64,000 nucleotides of DNA from Turritopsis dohrnii (taxonomy: Eukaryota > Cnidaria > Hydrozoa > Anthoathecata > Oceaniidae), in assembly GCA_027922465.2 (NCBI GenBank), contig BQMF02000009.1:496001-560000 (forward strand), read 5' to 3'. Both the position numbers and the translations under genes were made by a program. Positions 35,425 to 45,994 of the stretch are shown here, piece by piece. The notes under the pieces were generated by a model, which was not told the DNA's origin, did no database searches, and saw only the letters and a program-made list of their open reading frames with translations. Position 1 is the stretch's first letter; every line of letters starts with the position of its first letter.

Positions 35425-35570
35425 GATGCACTGTAATCAAAAGAACTTGAAAATGGCTTTGCATTGATGTAAAAATTATTTTGAAATCGGTATATTCATT
35501 TAAAAAAACAGCTTTAAAATTTCCGTTTCCAACATTCTGAAATACACTGTATGTAAAGACAATTGTTTCT
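35425..35570 (-). pseudogene. Inverted duplicate of the small secreted-protein exon
   Basis: On the minus strand it reads SVFQNVGNGNFKAVFLNEYT, almost the same as residues about 22-42 of the frame at 37,273, with matching nucleotides extending to about 35,440. The start is replaced by unrelated sequence, and it diverges after the shared block. Confidence 0.6.
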
Positions 35571-35785
35571 CTTTTTGAACAACGAAAAAAGTACCAGCAA
35601 AACACTAAGTACCAGCAAAACACTAAATCAAATAAAATTGATCTCTTTAGGTTTCGTCATAAAAATTAAGCCGGACCTATTTTCTCACAATATTCTTAAT
35701 TTTTGATGTTAAGCGTGGATTACCTTATAAAGTGTATGTAGGTTAAAAGCCGACGGTAGCCGATGCGATCGGACGTGTTGATATA

Positions 35786-36255
35786 CACGCTTTTTTTTGA
35801 TAAGAACAATTTTATAAGAACACGAGCCTCAGATTTGGCCAAAAAATAAGAACAAAATAAGAACAATCTGAGGCTCAAATTAATGTTTAAAAAATTAAGA
35901 ACAGCCTAAGCCTGAATTTTCTTAGAAAATAAGAACAATTCATGATAGGAACAACTCATGATGTGAATTCACTCACTGGCAAATGGTTTAGAAGTTGGTT
36001 TTTTTTCACCTTGCATACTCATATCGGGTCATTACCGACAGCAACCATGCTTTTAAACAGTTGTTTTCAAAAAGATTTATTTTAATTTTACTGGAAGTTC
36101 CATAAATAAGAACAAAATGAGGCTGAAATCTGAAGCTGTGTTCTTAAAGCTAAGAACACAGTAAGAACAATTCAGACTGAAAATGGATAAAAAAATAAGA
36201 ACAGCCAGCCTCAGGTCAGATTTTACTGGTTCTTATATATAAAAAAAGAAGCGTG
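35786..36255 (+). mobile_element. TA-flanked MITE, 470 bp
   Basis: Ends cacgctttttttt and aaaaaaagaagcgtg are inverted repeats, bracketed by TA (35,784-35,785 and 36,256-36,257). The interior is built of repeated aataagaacaa and gaggctgaaatctg blocks. It is non-coding and probably Tc1/mariner-mobilised by its TA target. A reverse-oriented partial copy lies at 3822-3915. Confidence 0.8.
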
Positions 36256-36293
36256 TAGCTCCGTGGAAAGTTGATGAATTTTATGTGGTTTTA

Positions 36294-37084
36294 CAGGGGC
36301 CGCGCCGTATATTTTGAAGTGGAGGGGCCAAAATCAGCAGCAATGCTGCTGATCAACGAGCGACAGTGGTGGGGTCCAGGGGCGAAGCCCCTGGAAGCCA
36401 AAGCAATTTTGCGAATATTATTTACTCAGAGTGCCAAAACAAGCACCAATATTCTAAAAATAATAAAAGAGTTTTCTCCCGATAAATCTAGTTAGTTGAA
36501 AAGAGTAAATCACTTTCCACATAAGTATGGAACAAAGTGACAATTGACAACATCATGACAACATAAATATGCTTTTTAATTTATGCTCAACATGTTTACA
36601 AAGATAATCGGACTAACTTTTATTAAAAATAAGAATATCTTAAGCATACCCAGGAGCCTACATGGTTTAATGCGCCTGTAAAATCGAGGCAGTTTAACAA
36701 ATATTTTTCAAAAGAAAAGATTAAGGAAACAGACGGTTTCCGGGTGCACTTAATTGGAGATCTGCATTGATAAAGGTGTTCGGATAATTTCCGATGTCAA
36801 ACAAATTCAGCTTGAAACGGAAACCTTATATGGTTTTACTCAAAGTAGTTTTGGAAACGTTATAAACTCTTTAAAACTTTCCTGGTGAAGGACCCCAAAA
36901 AGCTATTAAATGCTCTGTACGCTTAAACTTAATGATCACAGAACATTAATGAGACCTTTCTGCAGCTAATATAAAAAGTTTTTGATAAAGGCTTAATTTC
37001 CCTTTAAGGAATTCGAAAAATTTTACTTTGCAAAAAAGTGAGGGGGCCATGGCCCCCCTGGCCCCCCCGCTCGCGCGGCCCCTG
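36294..37084 (+). mobile_element. hAT-like non-autonomous element, 791 bp, 5-bp target duplication
   Basis: Terminal repeats caggggccgcgc and gcgcggcccctg, flanked by tttta on both sides (36,289-36,293 and 37,085-37,089). GC-rich ends (ggtggggtccaggggcgaag; ggccatggcccccctggccc) surround an AT-rich interior with no transposase. A CAGGGGC terminus is typical of hAT elements. A 5-bp duplication is shorter than the usual 8, so the superfamily call is tentative. Confidence 0.7.
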
Positions 37085-37272
37085 TTTTATCGTTTTTATT
37101 GTTCGTTGACTTTGGATTATTATTAACCTTCTTGATTGATGGTAGTACCAACTTCAAGTGACAATAGTTTGTCTTTGCGAAATACTGCCGTTGGTGAATT
37201 TCATAGTTATCATTTTGTTTTGAAAAGTCACATCAAGCTTCTTACACCGTAGTGAATAGAAACCATACCAGT

Positions 37273-37587
37273 ATGTTGTTAAAGTTGACTTTCTTAATGG
37301 TTTTAGTTGTTACACTTCAAATTGAATTGAACAACAGTGTGTTTCCTAATGTTGGAAACGGAAATTTTAAAGCTGTTTTTTTAAATGAATATACCGAATT
37401 TCAAAATAATTCTAACATCGATGGAAAACCATTTTCAAGTTTTTTCGGTTGGTATATTTTGGTGAAAAAAGAAAAAGTGGTTTTTGATGATGATGATTCT
37501 CACTGCTGCAATTCTTTTAATATAAATCCCAAGAGCAGCAATAAAATTAAAAGATGTAAAGCGCCAGTATTATGCAAACTCGGTTAA
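37273..37587 (+). CDS. Small putative secreted cysteine-containing protein
   Basis: 104 residues from the ATG at 37,273. The first ~20 residues (MLLKLTFLMVLVVTLQIELN) look like a signal peptide, followed by a polar body with DDDDSHCC and a C-terminal KRCKAPVLCKLG, giving four cysteines. A polyadenylation-type AATAAA lies 6 bp after the stop. A near-identical inverted copy of the middle exon occurs at 35,425-35,570, supporting a conserved coding segment. I do not recognise the family. The open frame could also be the first exon of a longer gene. Confidence 0.4.
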   Translation: MLLKLTFLMVLVVTLQIELNNSVFPNVGNGNFKAVFLNEYTEFQNNSNIDGKPFSSFFGWYILVKKEKVVFDDDDSHCCNSFNINPKSSNKIKRCKAPVLCKLG

Positions 37588-37639
37588 GTGCTTTAATAAA
37601 AGCCTGGTTCACATCTGGTCAAACGCGATACATGCGAGA

Positions 37640-37960
37640 AAACGATTCATAGAAACAGTAAAAAAACAAATTGTGCGGTTTGTCGAGACGTTGCTCATCT
37701 GAAATGTATTACTTCAAATAAGAAAATCATAACTAGCGTGGGGATGATTGGATATGTTCAAGTTGTATTCAGAGATCTCAATGCACTAGATTCTTCGTTG
37801 ATAACTGAAGAAGTGGAGTTTCATAATCATCATATAAATATGCTTAGTAAACATCGTTGTTATCATCAATTGCGCACACAAAGCTTAGCTTCTTCCTTTG
37901 ATGAATTTTCACTTATGATAAATACATACCACTTCGATATTGTAGCTTTCACCCTGTAAC
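37640..37960 (+). pseudogene. LINE 5' fragment: zinc finger and endonuclease N-terminus
   Basis: Reads NCAVCRDVAHLKC (treble-clef or PHD-like finger seen at the start of some LINE ORFs), then LRTQSLASSFDEFSLMIN and FDIVAFT, which resemble the N-terminal 'SL..K.DE' and 'DI..ltETW' strands of AP-type endonucleases. It ends abruptly where a Penelope-like fragment begins. Confidence 0.6.
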
Positions 37961-38906
37961 TACAAGTACAGAAAGATTTTCAGCCGTAACACCCTGAAAA
38001 TTAACAACAGCTGCATGCGAAACATCAACTCGATAATCAACAGCCACAACAAAGCGGTCCTCGAAGAACGAAACCAAACGACCAAAACTTGTAATTGCAT
38101 CAAAAAAGATCAGTGCCCACTGAACAACGAATATCTCATCGAGAACATCCCAGTAAGCACACGACGTTTAAATGACGGTCAGGATTTGGTCACATTAACG
38201 TCGCGACCAAAACTGACCAAAGCTGACGTTTATTCGACGTCGTGTTATGGCCATAGTTAGTCATTACCATATCTGACGATCATATGACGAAGATGTGAAA
38301 ATCATGATAATGAACGAAAAGCAACGTTCTCTTATAATTGCACAAAAATATGTTTCCTACTTCAATTACGGTAAATGAATCGATGACGTCATGTTTACTT
38401 TCAAACAACGGTCATTAAAATGTCGATATGACGTCGCTCTTTTCTCATGAGTTTGATCACAAAAAAAACATAAAATGCGTGAAAAGCCAAAGAAGTGATA
38501 CCTTATCGGACAAAACTTAGTCGGGCAAAAGTGAATAAATTTTTTGGAAGTGACTAAAATTTTGTCCGACTAATAATTTTGTCCGACTAAAAGTTTGTCC
38601 GACTAATTATTATGTCCGACTAAATATTTGGTCCAAATCACTTTTTTTCAGAATTCTTCTTCTTATCAGTTTAATTACAAAATTTTAAATATTTATAATT
38701 CTTTATGACTTTTCTTTTTGCTCACCAACGAATACAATATTTTTACATGACTTAGTCATAAACAATTTCTAAAGTGGTAAAGTTTTTTGATAAATAATAT
38801 TAACGCTCGTTTTCATGATGTTCATTGTTTATTCTTTACGCTCTAAAGGGATTCTCGACCCTTTCGTAAACAGATTGGACGTTTTTAATAGCCTCACTTA
38901 TTCCAG

Positions 38907-39268
38907 AAAAGAATCCACAGAAAAAGAGAAAAGCACCGGTAATAACAGAAACTTCCGATGAAAGTGATAGCGAGGTACAGTAGAATCCCGATAACTCGAA
39001 CACCCGATAACTCGAACTTTCAATAACTCGAACCAATTTCGAGTTCCCCTTCACCAATACTTTCTCATAAAAGACTCCCGATAACTCGAACATTCGATAA
39101 GTCGAACTATTTTCTCGGTCCCTTGGGGGTTCGAGTTATCGGGATTCTACTGTAGTTCAAAACAAAATGAAGAAGACAGTCATAATAGAAGAAACGCCTG
39201 AAGCCAATGCAGTAACCAAAACAGATTTTTATACTGATCAGGAATATGACATTAAAATTGAAAAATAA
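38907..39268 (+). pseudogene. C-terminal coding remnant inside the nested TIR element
   Basis: After an acceptor-like cttattccag, the frame reads NPQKKRKAPVITETSDESDS, a basic then acidic tail. It is interrupted by the TA-inserted MITE, then resumes as QNKMKKTVIIEETPEANAVT to a TAA at 39,266. It looks like the end of a transposase or DNA-binding protein, but there is no recognisable domain. Confidence 0.45.
38978..39152 (+). mobile_element. Pogo/Tigger-like MITE, 175 bp
   Basis: Terminal repeats cagtagaatcccgataactc and gagttatcgggattctactg with TA duplications (38,976-38,977; 39,153-39,154). Interior repeats of ataactcgaac, the typical Tigger subterminal motif. Confidence 0.9.
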
Positions 39269-39854
39269 AATTATACTACAACCCTTTTAATTAGGATTTT
39301 TTTCGTCGTGGTATGATGATTTTGTTGGACATATGTTTTTCACGTCGGCAAAACTGTTTTTATCAAATATGCATTTTCCCTCGTTTTCCTATACACACCT
39401 AGAACTTAAAGTAATCGGCGCACTTCCGCACGCTTTTTGATAATCCTTATCGAAAATTAAGTAAGTTATGAAATTTTAGAAAAGGACCAAAATTTTAGTC
39501 GGACAAAATCATTAGTCGGACAAAAGTGACTAAAATATTTAGAGGTGACTAAAATTTTGTCCGACTAATATTTTCGTCCGACTAAAATTTTGTCCGACTA
39601 AGTTTTGTCCGATAAGGTAGTGAATAAAAGCGCTGCCCCAGGCAAAATAGAATTTAGTTCCTTAAGACTAAACCCAAACTAAATAAGTGACTTTTGAAAA
39701 CGTTGGGGAGACGTCATAACAACCGTTTCTTCGACGTCCATACAACATCATTTACATTCATTATAATAAAAAAAATAATACGCAAAGCTGCGAAGGAAAT
39801 TAGCAATCCAATTTTCAGCTATTTTCCCGCTGTTCTTTTTTATTTCTTTGTTAG

Positions 39855-40007
39855 CCCAGTAAGCACAAAGACGGTGTTTCAACGTTGTTTCGACGTCGCA
39901 TTCCATCGTCTCATGAAGGTTGTTTCATGGTCGAAATGGAAACAGCAAAACAGCGTCGTTAGAACGACTATTAAACAACGTTGTATTGACGTCGTGTGTT
40001 AACTGGG
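39855..40007 (+). mobile_element. Small CCCAGT-ended MITE, 153 bp
   Basis: Ends cccagtaagcac and gtgttaactggg with gacgtc-type and aacgttgtttcgacg interior repeats, the same family as the enclosing 38,149-40,577 element. Confidence 0.75.
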
Positions 40008-40860
40008 AATTGTTTCCCGCCAACGTGTTTAATTGTCTAACACGTATGAATTGCCCTACTTATTCTTCTTTTGTTTCTTACGTCTTTTGTTCTATCCCTT
40101 GGGACTCACAGGGCTTGTCTTTTTATTTGCATCTTTTCAGTGCATTCGTGTCTTAGCATGCTATCGTATGAGAATAGTCTGAAGAGACATAGTGATATTT
40201 TTGTCTGAAGAGACATGTTTATGTATCTGAAGAGATACATCAAATGATACTTTGATATTTTAATACATTTGTTATAAAGTTAACACTATGGCGACTATAG
40301 ACTTTTGGTCTTACGTGCTTTCTGGACGAAAGCAAAATTTAAATTCAAAATAGCATTCAAAACTACGCTCCGAACAAGAAATTATATAACAACCTGGTCC
40401 TTTTACGTCATATAAACGTTGAAGCAACGTCTCATTAACTGTCAAAAATGACCGTCAGATGACGGTCATTTTTCGACGTCACAATTATGTTGCATTTCTG
40501 ACTACCAGACGCCCGTCAAACGACGGTCAGAGGTGACCGTCATATGACGTTATCCTGACGTCATAATGTTTACTGGGATTATATACGAAGCAACCGTGAC
40601 ATCAAATGTTCCGAATTATCCGACAAATACATACATTGGTCTATGTGAGGGAACATTCAAAAGGCGCCTCGCAAACCACAATAAATCGTCAACCATGACA
40701 GATATGAAAAAGACACTGAACTCTCGAAGGAAGTTTGGAGATTGAAAAACAGAAATGAATCACCAATAATGGAAGATCAGAAAGAAATGCCGGCCGTACA
40801 ATCCTTCGACAGGAAAGTGCAACCTATGTTTAAATGAGAAGCTTCTGACGAAATTTTAAC

Positions 40861-41239
40861 AGAGAGCCTGTAATGTTTCTAATGGGGAACTTTATAAAAT
40901 AAAAGGTGTAAGTTGGCAATGGAGACATTTCCAAGAAGGACGTTTCCGGAATTATGATTTTTTTTGTATTATTTTATATTATGTATTAGGTATGTTATAT
41001 GTTTATATATTTATAAACTATGAGCTAGTAATGATTAATAATAATATAGCCAGACAATAACAGAGCCAAAATATTTTAAAAGTATGTAGGAAACAATCCA
41101 ATTTGAAATGCAATTGACGTCACTTGAACTGAAACCACCATACGTGAATAGTACTGCGAGGGTACTGGTTGACATGTAGTTTATTTGATGTCTTAATATC
41201 TAGTAAATAATCTTTTATATTCTATTATTAATACAACAC
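40861..41239 (+). repeat. Second copy of the GPCR 1 downstream segment
   Basis: Matches 16,430-16,790 with small differences (an extra ~45 bp at 40,880-40,925). The match stops where the tandem GCCGCC elements begin and picks up again at 44,425. Confidence 0.75.
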
Positions 41240-42181
41240 TAACCGCCAAGGCGGCGTCGCTCGCCGCCCATGTGCACCTGCTCTGTGTCACCCCGGAGAC
41301 CGCAATAAACCTCATATTTCCTGAAAAACGGCTCGTACAATTTGTGTTCAGCCAGAGGCAGATTCGAAATCAAATATCAAGTATCAGTTTAAACAATGGT
41401 TCCAAAAAACCCAAATTTCATGATGTGTTACTTATTTATATTTACTTATATATTTAACAATCGTTGATCAGTACAACAATACACTCAAAAAACGTAGGGA
41501 GAAAAAACTTCAACTTTTTATTAGCTTTTGCTTTAAAAAAGTTACGCGCTCTAACATGGGTGCTATCAAACGTAAGGGGGAAATGGTTTCTCTTCTTAAA
41601 AAGATCACACGGGAGGAGAGAAAAAAAGGCACGTGCTAAATGAATAAAGTGAATAAAAAAAAACGTTCGATCTGATTAAAATAGATTAAAAGAAATCGAT
41701 TAAAAGAAATTAAGACAACTATTAAGACAAAAGCAAAAAAAAATATTTTGTATCATGATAATCTTTTTTTACCTATCGGTTTTTAAACATTTTGATTGCT
41801 TGAAAAAAAGTTCACCCGTCTCAGACAGTCAGGCAAGGATACGTTAGGATACACTGGTAAACCGCACATGCTGCCACGTTTTGCCACTGCTGCTTTATGT
41901 CCAAAACGTTTAATCAGTTAGTTTCTTTGTATTTAGTTGATGTATTGTTTTCAAAGCCAAGTCAACGTGGAATATAAAACTAACAATAATAATAAAAACA
42001 AAACGTTATTCCTATTAGTTCATCAGCCAAAAACAGTCACGTTCAATTGGGGGTTGCAATGTATATGCTTCGAACTCACGTCGTACACACAAAAAAATAA
42101 TTTCGCTCACAACTCAATCTACCATTTTGCGTTACTTACAGACAAACAGGCAGACGGAGAATCGGCTACTAATATATAGAC
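41240..42181 (+). mobile_element. GCCGCC element copy C
   Basis: Starts taaccgccaaggcggcgtcg (one base off the consensus tag) and ends cagacggagaatcggctact aatatataga. It is the first of four head-to-tail copies. The core matches copies B and E. Confidence 0.75.
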
Positions 42182-42656
42182 TAGCCGCCAAGGCGGCGTC
42201 GCTCGCCGCCCATGTTCAGCCTGCGTTGTGTCACCTCCCAAAGAGTTCACGAAAAATGGAATTAAGGAATTGATAATGCGAAGTGTTACCATCTTGTAGA
42301 GCTCGAAATTCTGAGCAAGAAAATGTATAGGATCATATGTCTATGACGAACCGTTTCGGAGATATTGTCGATCAAAAGTTTTGATGACGTCATAGTGCCC
42401 CGTCCCCAAAAATTTTGCCCAAATTTTTTCGTCACTACATGGCCAATATCGTGGACCCCAAAAAACGTCAGTTATCCCTATTGGTTACCGAGAAAATTTT
42501 CCCTAATTGTCGCATTCGATTAGAGCCTCAATACAATGGTTTCACACTGACGTCGCACAAAACAAAATAAAATAATTACTCTAACAACTTAATCTACTAT
42601 TTTGCGTGACAGACAAACAAACAAACAAACGGAGAATCGGCTATTAATATATAGAC
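42182..42656 (+). mobile_element. GCCGCC element copy D, divergent short core
   Basis: The 5' ~45 bp (tagccgccaaggcggcgtcg ... gccgcccatgt) and the 3' tail (acaaacaaacaaacggagaatcggc-type end) match the other copies, but the ~370-bp centre is different sequence (gttcacgaaaaatggaatta; tttgatgacgtcatagtgcc). Confidence 0.75.
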
Positions 42657-43561
42657 TAGCCGCCAAGGCGGCGTCGCTCGCCGCCCATGTGCACCTGCTC
42701 TGTGTCACCCCGGAGACCCCAGTAAACCTCATATTTCTTGAAAAACGGCTCGCACAACCTGTGTTCAGCCAGAGGCAGATTCGAAATCAAATATCAAATA
42801 TCAGTTTAAACAATGATTCCAAAAAAAACCAAATTTCATGATGTGTTACTTATTTATTTTTTAAAACAATCGTTGATCAGTACAACAATACACTCAAAAC
42901 GTAGGGAGAAAAAACTTCAACTTTTTATTAGCTTTTGTTTTAAAAAAGTTACGCGCTCTATTATGGGTGCTATCGAACAGGGGGAAATGGTTTCTTTTCT
43001 TAAAAAGTTCACACGGGAGGAGAGAAAAAAGGCACGTGCTAAATGAATAAATAGAATAAAAAAACGTTCGATCAGAACGCTTAACAATTAAAAGAAAAAA
43101 TTAAATTATTAAAAGAAAAGCAAAAAAAACATTTTGTTTTATGATACTCTTTTTTTACCTATCGGTTTTTAAACATTTTGATTGCTCCAAAAAAAAGTTC
43201 ACCCGTCTCAGACAGTCAGGCAAGAGTTAGTGGCAAACCGAACATGGTGTCACGTTCTGCCACTGCTGCTTTTTGTCCAAAATGTTTAATCAGTTAGTTT
43301 CTTTGTATTTAGTTGATGTACTGTTTTCAAAGCCAAGTCAACGTGGAATATAAAACTAACAATAATGATAAAAACAAAACGTTATTCCTATTAGTTCATC
43401 AGCCAAAAAAAGTCACGTTCGATTGGGGTTGCAATGTATTTGCTTCGAACTCACGTCGCACACAAAAAAAGAAGTAATTTCGCTCACAACTCAATCTACC
43501 ATTTTGCGTGACTACAAACAAACAAACAAACAAACGGAGAATCGGCTATTAATATATAGAC
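42657..43561 (+). mobile_element. GCCGCC element copy E
   Basis: Full-length copy of about 905 bp with the standard hairpin start and caaacaaacaaacggagaat tail; shares its first third with copy C (ccccggagacc) and its middle with copy F. Confidence 0.75.
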
Positions 43562-44424
43562 TAGCCGCCAAGGCGGCGTCGCTCGCCGCCCATGTGCACC
43601 TGCTCTGTGTCACTGTATCAATAAACGTAAAATTTCCTTATAAACGGCTCGTACAACTTGTGCTCAACCAGAAGCAGATTCGAAGTCACAACCTCTGGCA
43701 AAACCAATCTTTTATTAGTGTAACAATACACTCAAAACGTAGAGAGAGAAAACTTCAACTTTTTATTAGCTTTTGTTTTAAAAAAGTTACGCGCTCTAAC
43801 ATGGGTGCTATCAAACAGGGGGAAAATGGTTTCTCTTCTTAAAAAGATCACACGGGAGGAGAGAAAAAAAGCACGTGCTAAATGAATAAATAGAATAAAA
43901 AAACGTTCGATCAGAACGCTTAACAATTAAAAGAAGAAATTAATTTATTAAAAGAAAAGCAAAAAAAAAAAAAACATTTTGTTTTTATATGATACTCTCC
44001 TTTTACCTATCGTTTTTTAAACATTTTGATTGCTCAAAAAAAAAGTTCACCCGTCTCATACAGTCAGGCAAAAGTTAGTGGCAAACCGAACATATGCTGC
44101 CACGTTCTGCCACTGCTGCTTTTTGTCCAAAATGTTTAATCAGTTAGTTTCTTTGTATTTATTTGATGTACTGTTTTCAAAGCCAAGTCAACGTGGAATA
44201 TAAAACTAACAATAATGATAAAAACAAAACGTTATTCCTATTAGTTCACCAGCCAAAAAAAGTCACCTTCGATTGGGGTTGCAATGTATTTGCTTCGACC
44301 TCACGTCGCACACAAAAAAAGAAATAATTTCGCTCACAACTTAATCTACCATTTTGCGTGACTTACAAACAAACAAACAAACAAACAAACAGACAGACAG
44401 AGAATCGGCTATTAATATATAGAT
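43562..44424 (+). mobile_element. GCCGCC element copy F
   Basis: Full-length copy of about 863 bp, closest to copy A in its first half (caataaacgtaaaatttcct; cagaagcagattcgaagtca). The tail ends ggctattaatatatagat, after which the interrupted flanking sequence resumes. Confidence 0.75.
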
Positions 44425-44697
44425 AAAATCAAAATATCTGCAACATATTTGCAACAATTTTGAAAGCATTTTTTACAATGTACATAATTATAAACACAAC
44501 AATATATTCCCCTAGATAGGTGTAACTATTTGACGGTTCAAATCTTTTTCAATTCAATAGGTTTCAATTGGGATCAATATTGATTTCCACTTTCAGACTT
44601 CAATAAAAAGAGATAGAGGTTTATGAGAAACATTTTGAAGCAAATCAACTAGTAGTGCAACTAGTAGTACATTAAATATTTTTAGAATCCGTACATA

Positions 44698-44839
44698 CAG
44701 TACAAGTCGTTAAGTCAGACTTTTGTTTAAGTGGCACTAAAACCTTGCCATCCTTAAATAAACTGAAGTTCCGATAAGACCTGTTGAGCCAGGCCAATTT
44801 TTTGGACATTTGAGAGTCCGACTTAACGGGGTTGTACTG
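44698..44839 (+). mobile_element. Pogo-like MITE, 142 bp
   Basis: Ends cagtacaagtcgttaagtc and gacttaacggggttgtactg, TA-flanked (44,696-44,697; 44,840-44,841). The interior has further gttaagtc / gacttaac words. Confidence 0.85.
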
Positions 44840-44841
44840 TA

Positions 44842-45471
44842 GTGTACATTCATCATGTACTAACTTTGTTAGCTGAGAAACTGAAAATTCTAACAAACCC
44901 TTAGCTAGTGCTTTTACAGAATAATTTTGAATCCACATGCATAATAACCTCCTGCCTTTTAATATTCAAAATCACTCGACATATTTGACTGGTAGCAATT
45001 ATTTACAAACATTGGTGTAAGCTCTATTATTACATTTCTAATTTGTTTTTATAAAATAGTTTAGGTAACGATGATATTCAAAATTTTTTCGTCAGTTTTG
45101 TTTTTGCCATGCGGAACAGTAACTTTTACATCTTCACTAAGGATTCAGCATTCTTTCAAAACACGTTTCAGATCTGCGAATCAAGAGCAACAAGGAAGCT
45201 CATTTCATTTCTTTTCATTTTAGTTGATGCATCTTTATTAGATTTTTTGATTATCTACCACTGGTATATAAATCTACATATCGACGAAAATCGTTTGCCC
45301 CCTTTACACAAAAGCCGTTGTGTTAACCATCTAGTTTCTCATTTTGAATCTCAACTCTATAGAATCCAATGGAAGGGTGTGTACTTCCAACAATTTCTGA
45401 ACTTCTAAGCCAAACTAAGCTTCTTTAAATTGTCTGAAAGAACGTGGTGAAGCCTGAGCTCTCACTGCACC

Positions 45472-45472
<1 letters not shown>
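44842..45472 (+). other. No gene supported
   Basis: Contains a 99-residue open frame at 45,109-45,408 with a hydrophobic centre (FLFILVDASLLDFLIIYHWY) but no homologue recognised and no copy elsewhere in the window. Confidence 0.3.
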
Positions 45473-45534
<62 letters not shown>

Positions 45535-45560
45535 AATAAATAAAAAAATAAAAAAATAAA
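45473..45560 (+). repeat. Poly-C tract joined to poly-A tract
   Basis: Thirty C followed directly by thirty A, then taaa repeats. The abrupt, equal-length homopolymers are unusual and may be a sequencing or assembly artefact. Confidence 0.8.
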
Positions 45561-45994
45561 CAACGTTAACACTATAAACTTAGCTGGATGTTTTCTTAAT
45601 CCCAAACAAATGAGATATCTTGTGCTAAAAACACAAAGGCTAAAATTTTAAAATTAGAAAGAACAAAGACGTATAGCTACCAAAAGATAAATTGAAAAAT
45701 AAAGGCACAAGGAAGATCACAAAATGACACACAAATGTACCGGTCTCCATTTAGCAATCAGTGATGTAAACAAAGAGAAAAACCTAATTAACATTTTTAA
45801 CTTATGTAATGATTAGTAATTGCGCAATTTCTAATACGTATATTACGTAATCAACTATACCAGCTCATAACAAGTTTGGACGAACCAATGAATATTAAAG
45901 TTATTCAAAAATAGAAAACATTGAGCAATCGTGATAGTGTCAGAAGCAGCAGCTTTTGACGTTCATGAGAAGCCACAAACTTATAGAAATACGT

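Larger units (their letters stand above)
38501..39617 (+). mobile_element. TIR element with repeated TTTTGTCCGACTAA arms, TA-flanked, nested
   Basis: Ends ccttatcggacaaaacttag and ctaagttttgtccgataagg, perfect inverted repeats, with TA outside (38,499-38,500 and 39,618-39,619). Each arm repeats ttttgtccgactaa several times in both orientations. It contains a short coding remnant (38,907-39,268) and a still younger MITE (38,978-39,152). Confidence 0.85.
38149..40577 (+). mobile_element. CCCAGT-ended MITE that has absorbed other elements
   Basis: Left end cccagtaagcacacgacgtt, right end acgtcataatgtttactggg; AT duplicated outside. The arms contain many tgacggtca / gacgtca half-sites. The internal 2.1 kb holds two further elements (38,501-39,617 and 39,855-40,007). 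The original MITE was probably only a few hundred bp. Confidence 0.7.
37970..40860 (+). pseudogene. Penelope-like element relic split by a nested MITE complex
   Basis: The left half (to 38,148) reads RNTLKINNSCMRNINSIINS and CNCIKKDQCPLNNEYLIEN. The right half (from about 40,578) continues YEATVTSNVPNYPTNTYIGL then CEGTFKRRLANHNKSS and KCRPYNPSTGKCNLCLNEK. This is the cysteine-rich linker plus GIY-YIG-like region of Penelope-type elements. The break falls at an AT dinucleotide duplicated on both sides of the MITE (38,147-38,148 and 40,578-40,579). Each half also has its own frame breaks. Confidence 0.7.

Noticed and set aside
11290..44000. Open frames inside the GCCGCC elements (e.g. 43,423-43,842, 139 residues)
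   Set aside because: Frame and length differ between copies and no domain is visible; they reflect repeat structure and not a gene.
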